From positions 248,001-312,000 of the forward strand of contig NZ_JACHJP010000005.1 of NCBI RefSeq assembly GCF_014203715.1: a DNA stretch of 64,000 nucleotides, read 5' to 3'. This document shows positions 60,196 to 64,000 of the stretch, in pieces. The position numbers were made by a program, and so were the translations under genes. This DNA is from Streptosporangium saharense. GTDB taxonomy: Bacteria; Actinomycetota; Actinomycetes; Streptosporangiales; Streptosporangiaceae. Numbering within the stretch: the stretch's first letter is position 1; each line of letters begins with the position of its first letter. The notes below the pieces were generated by a model that searched no databases, was not told where the DNA came from, and worked only from the letters and a program-made list of their open reading frames with translations.

Positions 60196-61731
60196 ATGCA
60201 CGACCTGCTGCTCAGTCATGGAAGCGTCCACGACGGGTTCGGCACCCCCGCGAAGGACGCCGACGTCGCGATCACCCACGGACGGATCACCGCCGTAGGC
60301 CGTGACCTGGGGCCCGCCCGGCGGGTGATCGACGTCTCCGGGATGGTCGTGGCGCCCGGGTTCGTCGATCCGCACAGCCACTCCGACACCGTGCCCTTCC
60401 TCGACGAGCCCCAGCCCTTCAAGCTCCACCAGGGCGTCACCACCGAGATCGTCGGCAACTGCGGCTTCTCCTGCGGCCCCTCGAACCCCGAGACGGCCGG
60501 GTTCATGCCCGCCGTACTGGCCGGGCAGACGTTCGGCGAGTATCTCGACGCGGCGCGGGCGGCGGGGCCGAGCAACAACCTGGCCTTCATGGTGGGGCAC
60601 AACACGCTGCGGCTGGCGGCCGGGGGGATGGAGGCGAAGCTGACCGGTGAGGCGCTCGACCGGATGCGCGACCTGGCGGCCGAGGCGTTCGAGGCGGGGG
60701 CGGTCGGACTGTCCAGCGGCCTTGAGTACGTCCCCGGGGCCTACGCCGACATCGACGAGCTGGTCGCGCTGGCGCTGGTCGCCCGGCGGTGGAACCTCAC
60801 CTACGCCACGCACATGCGCAGCGAGAGCGAGGGCCTGGCCGACGCGCTCGACGAGGCGATCACCGTCGCCACCCGGGCCGGGGTCCGTCTCCAGGTCTCG
60901 CACTGCAAGGCGTCGGGGCGGGCCGTGCACGGATCCTCCGCCATGCTGCTGGCCAAGCTCGCCGGGGCGCGCAGGGCCGGTCTGGACGTGCGCGCCGACG
61001 TGTATCCGTACCGGGCCTTCGGCACCGGCCTGGTGGCCGTGCTGCCACCGCTCGCCTGTGAGGGCGGGCAGGACGCGCTGCTGGCCAGGCTCGCCGACCC
61101 CCTGACCAGGACCGCGCTCCGCGAGCTTGCGGAGGACCCGGCGACCGGCACCGGGGTCGGCCTGTGGCGCGAGCTGCACCCGGCCGACGTGCAGATCCTC
61201 ACCCACACCGATCCAGAAGTCGCGGGCAGACGTCTGGCCGACCTGCCGGGAGACCCGTGGGAGGCCCTGTGCGACCTGCTGCGACGGGACCCGCACGCCT
61301 CGGGGGTGTTCCACACCATGCATGACGACGACGTGACCGCGATCATGGCGGATCCGCTGGTCTCCATCGGCTCGGACGGCGGTCCGCCGGTCGGCCCCAA
61401 CCATCCGAGGACGTTCGGCACCTTCCCCACGTTCTTGGGGACCTACGTCAGGGAGCGGGAGGTCGTCCCGATGCCCGAGGCGATCCGCAAGGTCAGCTCG
61501 GCCGTCGCCGCCCAGTTCGGGCTGACGGACCGGGGCTGGCTGGGTCCCGGCGCGGTCGCCGACGTCTGCGTCTTCGACCCCGCGACCATCGGTCACGACG
61601 GCACCTACGAGGTCCCCGACGTGCGTCCCCACGGGGTGCGGCACGTGTTCCTCGCCGGGCACGAGGTGGTCGCCGAGGGCGAGTTCACCGGGGGCAGGCA
61701 TGGAACGGTCCTGCGCAGGGGGGCGTCATGA
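60196..61731 (+). CDS. N-acyl-D-amino-acid deacylase (D-aminoacylase)
   Basis: Amidohydrolase-superfamily enzyme of 511 residues that removes the acyl group from N-acyl-D-amino acids. PGFVDPHSHSDTVPF (metal ligands), TTEIVGNCGFSCGP (bridging Cys in family members), GLSSGLEYVPGAYADIDEL, THMRSESEGLADALDEAI, LQVSHCKASG and SIGSDGGPPVGPNHPRTFGTFPTFLGTYVRE with KVSSAVAAQFGLTDRGWLGPGAVADVCVFDP are the family blocks in order. The ATG at 60196 follows AAAGGA; longer frames run into the repeat element. Its stop overlaps the PucR regulator start (ATGA). D-aminoacylase, dihydroorotase-like and dipeptidase functions are related, but the blocks fit D-aminoacylase best. Confidence 0.9.
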   Translation: MHDLLLSHGSVHDGFGTPAKDADVAITHGRITAVGRDLGPARRVIDVSGMVVAPGFVDPHSHSDTVPFLDEPQPFKLHQGVTTEIVGNCGFSCGPSNPETAGFMPAVLAGQTFGEYLDAARAAGPSNNLAFMVGHNTLRLAAGGMEAKLTGEALDRMRDLAAEAFEAGAVGLSSGLEYVPGAYADIDELVALALVARRWNLTYATHMRSESEGLADALDEAITVATRAGVRLQVSHCKASGRAVHGSSAMLLAKLAGARRAGLDVRADVYPYRAFGTGLVAVLPPLACEGGQDALLARLADPLTRTALRELAEDPATGTGVGLWRELHPADVQILTHTDPEVAGRRLADLPGDPWEALCDLLRRDPHASGVFHTMHDDDVTAIMADPLVSIGSDGGPPVGPNHPRTFGTFPTFLGTYVREREVVPMPEAIRKVSSAVAAQFGLTDRGWLGPGAVADVCVFDPATIGHDGTYEVPDVRPHGVRHVFLAGHEVVAEGEFTGGRHGTVLRRGAS

Positions 61732-63299
61732 CGGCGCGGGGCCGGGTCACGCTCGGGGTGCTGCTGGACAGCCTCGGTCCCGAGATGGTGCGTCCCCTCG
61801 CCATGCCCAACGGCAGGGAGCCGCTGATCGGCACCCCGGTCATCTACGACCCCGAGGAGACCATGACCGGTCTTGAGGGGGCCGTGCTGCTGGTCACGGG
61901 GCGTCCGTCCGCCGAGGTGCTCGCCCGCGCGGGCGAGGTGGGCGTCGCGGTCGTGGTGGCGAAACCGGGCGCGGGCGGCGAGGAGTCGCTGGCGGAGGCG
62001 GCGGAGGCAGCCGGTACGGCGTTGCTCGCCGCCGCCCCCGACGTGTCCTGGGGCCAGCTCTACACGCTGATCGACGCCCTGCTCGCGGTGGTCGCCCCCG
62101 TCGAGTCGCTGGGTGACATCAGGGCCGCCGACCTGTTCGCGCTGGCCAACCAGGTGGCGGTACGGGTCGGCGGGGCCGTGGCGATCGAGGACCTGGCCAT
62201 GCGGGTGCTCGCCTACTCGACGGTCGAGGGGCAGCAGATCGACGACCTGCGCAGGGAGGGCATCCTGGGCCGCAGGGTGCCCGAGCACCCGACCAACGCC
62301 GAGGAGTACGCCGCGGTGCTGCGCGCCGAGGACGCGGTGTGGAGCTACCAGCCGCGCGAGTACTACCCCCGCCTGGCCATCGCGATCCGCGCCCACGGCG
62401 AGGCGCTCGGCACGATCTGGGCGCTCAGGGCCGAGGAGCCGCTGGCCACGGACGCCGCGCAGGTGCTCGCCGAGGCGGCCCGGGTCGCCGCGCCCCACCT
62501 GGCGAGGATCACCCTGGCCGCGGACGAGGCACGCCGCCGTCGCGACGAGTGCCTGTGCGACCTGCTGCGCGGCCTCGGGCCGGTCAGGGAGCTGGCGACC
62601 TCCTTCGGTCTGCTGCCCGACGAGCCCGTCGTCGTGGTCACCGTCGGTCCGCACGGCCGTACGGCTGACGCCTTCGCGGCCACCCACACCGGTGACCTGC
62701 TGCGCACCGCCTACGCCGCCTACCGGATGCGCGCGGCGGCCGGGGCCGTCGACGGATGCGCCTACGCGATCGTCGCCGCCGACTCGGTGACGCCGCTGCT
62801 GCGCAGGATCACCGCCGACGTGCTGGCCAGGATTCCCGACCGGCTCGGCGGGCAGTGGCGCGCGGGAATCGGCAGGGTCGTCTCCTCGGTGGCGCTCGCG
62901 CCGACCAGTGCCCGCCAGGCCGAGGAGGCGCTGCGGGCGCTCTGCGGGCCGTACGCCAGGGCCGAGGTCGGGCACCACGAGGAGCTGTCGGCGGCGCTCT
63001 TCCTGATGGACGTGGACGTCTCCGTCCGCGCCAAGCCCTCCCTGTACGGCGAGCCGCTCGGCGTCGTCGCCGCGCACGACGCCAGGCACGGCACCCACTA
63101 CGTGCGCAGCCTGCGGGTGTGGGTGGCGGCGCACTACGACGTGCCGAGGGCGGCCGACACGCTGTCCCTGCACCCCAACACGCTGCGCTACCGGCTGCGC
63201 AGGATCGGCGAACTGATCGACCTGGACGACCCGGACACGCGCCTGGTCCTGGCCCTCCAACTCCGCCTGAACGGCGCCTCGGAACCGGCCGGATCCTGA
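61728..63299 (+). CDS. PucR-family transcriptional regulator
   Basis: A 523-residue regulator. The N-terminal purine-catabolism-type sensory domain (LGVLLDSLGPEMVRPLAMP ... GLEGAVLLVTGRPSAEVLARAGEVGVAVVVAKPG) is followed by a GAF-like central part (ANQVAVRVGGAVAIEDLAMRVLAYSTVEGQQIDDLRREGIL). The C-terminal PucR helix-turn-helix is LRVWVAAHYDVPRAADTLSLHPNTLRYRLRRIGELIDLDD. The ATG overlaps the deacylase stop, so it probably controls this deacylase/transporter cluster in response to a nitrogen compound. Ligand unknown. Confidence 0.92.
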   Translation: MTARGRVTLGVLLDSLGPEMVRPLAMPNGREPLIGTPVIYDPEETMTGLEGAVLLVTGRPSAEVLARAGEVGVAVVVAKPGAGGEESLAEAAEAAGTALLAAAPDVSWGQLYTLIDALLAVVAPVESLGDIRAADLFALANQVAVRVGGAVAIEDLAMRVLAYSTVEGQQIDDLRREGILGRRVPEHPTNAEEYAAVLRAEDAVWSYQPREYYPRLAIAIRAHGEALGTIWALRAEEPLATDAAQVLAEAARVAAPHLARITLAADEARRRRDECLCDLLRGLGPVRELATSFGLLPDEPVVVVTVGPHGRTADAFAATHTGDLLRTAYAAYRMRAAAGAVDGCAYAIVAADSVTPLLRRITADVLARIPDRLGGQWRAGIGRVVSSVALAPTSARQAEEALRALCGPYARAEVGHHEELSAALFLMDVDVSVRAKPSLYGEPLGVVAAHDARHGTHYVRSLRVWVAAHYDVPRAADTLSLHPNTLRYRLRRIGELIDLDDPDTRLVLALQLRLNGASEPAGS

Positions 63300-63501
63300 G
63301 CGGGGCCGTACAACTGGCTAAGCCCGGCGGTGCCGTACGACCGGATGAGGAAGGCGGCGCTGGGCGAGGCCGTACAGCCAAACAGGTGATAAGGCCGAAC
63401 GGGTGAGGTGGGTGGCGCTGAGCGGGGCCACAAAGCCGGGCGGGTGAAGTTCGGCGTGTGCGCCAACGCCCCGGCGGCCTTCCGGCAGGATGCTGTGTGC
63501 C
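63300..63501 (+). other. Intergenic spacer with a degenerate tandem repeat
   Basis: Three diverged units share CGGGGCCGTACA at their start and a GGTGAGGxGGxGGCGCTG-like end: 63301-63364, 63365-63422 and a truncated unit 63423-63448. No coding frame with codon bias is visible. Bases 63449-63501 hold no clear promoter, although the GNAT gene starts at 63502. Confidence 0.5.
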
Positions 63502-64000
63502 ATGGTCGAACTCCTCGCCTCGGCTCGGGCCGGGGTACGTCTCCTTTCCCTGCACGGCACCGCCGACCTGCGGCGCGCCGACCGGCTGCTCCGCCAGGTC
63601 TGGGGGACCAGGCCGGGTGACGACCCGCCCATCTCCCTGGACGTGATGTGCGCGCTGGCGCACACCGGCGGCTACGTCGGCGGCGCCTTCCTCGACGGGG
63701 AACTGGTCGGGGTCGCCGCGGGGTTCCTCGCCTCAGGCGCGAGTCTGCACTCCCATGTCGCCGGGGTCGCCCCCAGGGCGCGGGGGCTCGGCGTCGGCCT
63801 GGCGCTCAAGGAGCACCAGCGCGCCTGGGCGGCCGAGCGCGGCCTCGGCTCCGTCTCCTGGACCTTCGACCCGCTGGTACGGCGCAACGCCTACTTCAAC
63901 CTGGTCAAACTCGGCGCGAGGGCCGTCGAGTACCTCCCCGACTTCTACGGCCCGATGACCGACGGCATCAACGACGGCGACGTCTCCGACCGGCTGTTCG
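63502..64000 (+). CDS. GNAT-family acetyltransferase (3' end outside window)
   Basis: The frame from ATG 63502 is open to the end of the window (166 residues seen). The product reads MVELLASARAGVRLLSLHG ... GGAFLDGELVGVAAGFLASGASLHSHVAGVAPRARGLGVGLALKEHQRAWAAERGLGSVSWTFDPLVRRNAYFNLVKLGARAVEYLPDFYGPMTDGINDGDVSDRLF. ARGLGVGLALKEHQR is the acetyl-CoA binding motif A. The WTFDPLVRRNAYFNLVKLGA and YGPMTDGINDGDVSDRLF blocks mark the COG3375-type acetyltransferases, which are often next to N-acylamino-acid racemase (MenC-like) genes. With the D-aminoacylase upstream it extends the D-amino-acid cluster. No ribosome binding site is obvious. Confidence 0.85.
   Translation, partial: MVELLASARAGVRLLSLHGTADLRRADRLLRQVWGTRPGDDPPISLDVMCALAHTGGYVGGAFLDGELVGVAAGFLASGASLHSHVAGVAPRARGLGVGLALKEHQRAWAAERGLGSVSWTFDPLVRRNAYFNLVKLGARAVEYLPDFYGPMTDGINDGDVSDRLF

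Overview
The window is chromosomal DNA from a high-GC actinomycete. Several things point to a Streptosporangiales-type organism (Streptosporangium/Nonomuraea relatives): roughly 70% GC, frequent GTG starts, ATGA/GTGA stop-start overlaps, the synteny mfd - SurA-like lipoprotein - mazG - eno - FtsB-like - DUF501 - ppx, and the many GTAC-centred words. That placement is an inference. No plasmid, phage, insertion sequence or CRISPR signature was seen.

Region 1 (1-17.3 kb) looks like a dedicated locus for a sulfated surface polysaccharide. A rightward operon carries an initiating sugar-phosphate transferase (cut by the window edge), PAP phosphatase CysQ, ATP sulfurylase CysD/CysN, a sulfotransferase, a family-2 glycosyltransferase and a WecG/TagA glycosyltransferase. 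A leftward operon, almost fully translationally coupled, carries a Wzz-like protein, an O-antigen ligase/polymerase-like protein, an APH-fold kinase, a second sulfotransferase, a Wzx-like flippase and a third sulfotransferase. A GH26-like lipoprotein, a TauE/SafE permease and a CysC-type APS kinase with a degenerate ATP-sulfurylase domain follow. Together they could make APS and PAPS, use PAPS on a glycan and clear PAP; no assimilatory reductase is present.

Region 2 (17.4-31.6 kb) is mainly housekeeping: two methyltransferases, mfd, a SurA-like lipoprotein, mazG, enolase, an FtsB-like protein, DUF501, Ppx, a four-repeat secreted protein, uracil-DNA glycosylase and type II NADH dehydrogenase. 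Two Rex-type operators precede the NADH dehydrogenase gene.

Region 3 (31.7-45.2 kb) holds a class-I-shaped tRNA with a UAA anticodon, a PadR regulator with its own promoter/operator and a glycosidase-like partner, YccA, a PPOX-fold protein, a thiolase, a beta-propeller lipoprotein, an SGNH hydrolase, cystathionine beta-synthase, an orphan histidine kinase and cystathionine gamma-synthase. It also holds several copies of an intergenic repeat that folds into a hairpin with compensatory changes. Another copy lies at 60 kb.

Region 4 (45.3-64 kb) holds a DUF6292-like protein behind an AT-rich control region, a VWA/MoxR-type ATPase pair, a FIST sensor next to a ROK kinase, a secreted hydrolase with a probable C-terminal frameshift, and a peptide/D-amino-acid scavenging cluster. 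That cluster comprises a D-aminopeptidase-like hydrolase, an oligopeptide ABC transporter, an N-acyl-D-amino-acid deacylase, a PucR regulator and a GNAT acetyltransferase cut by the window edge.
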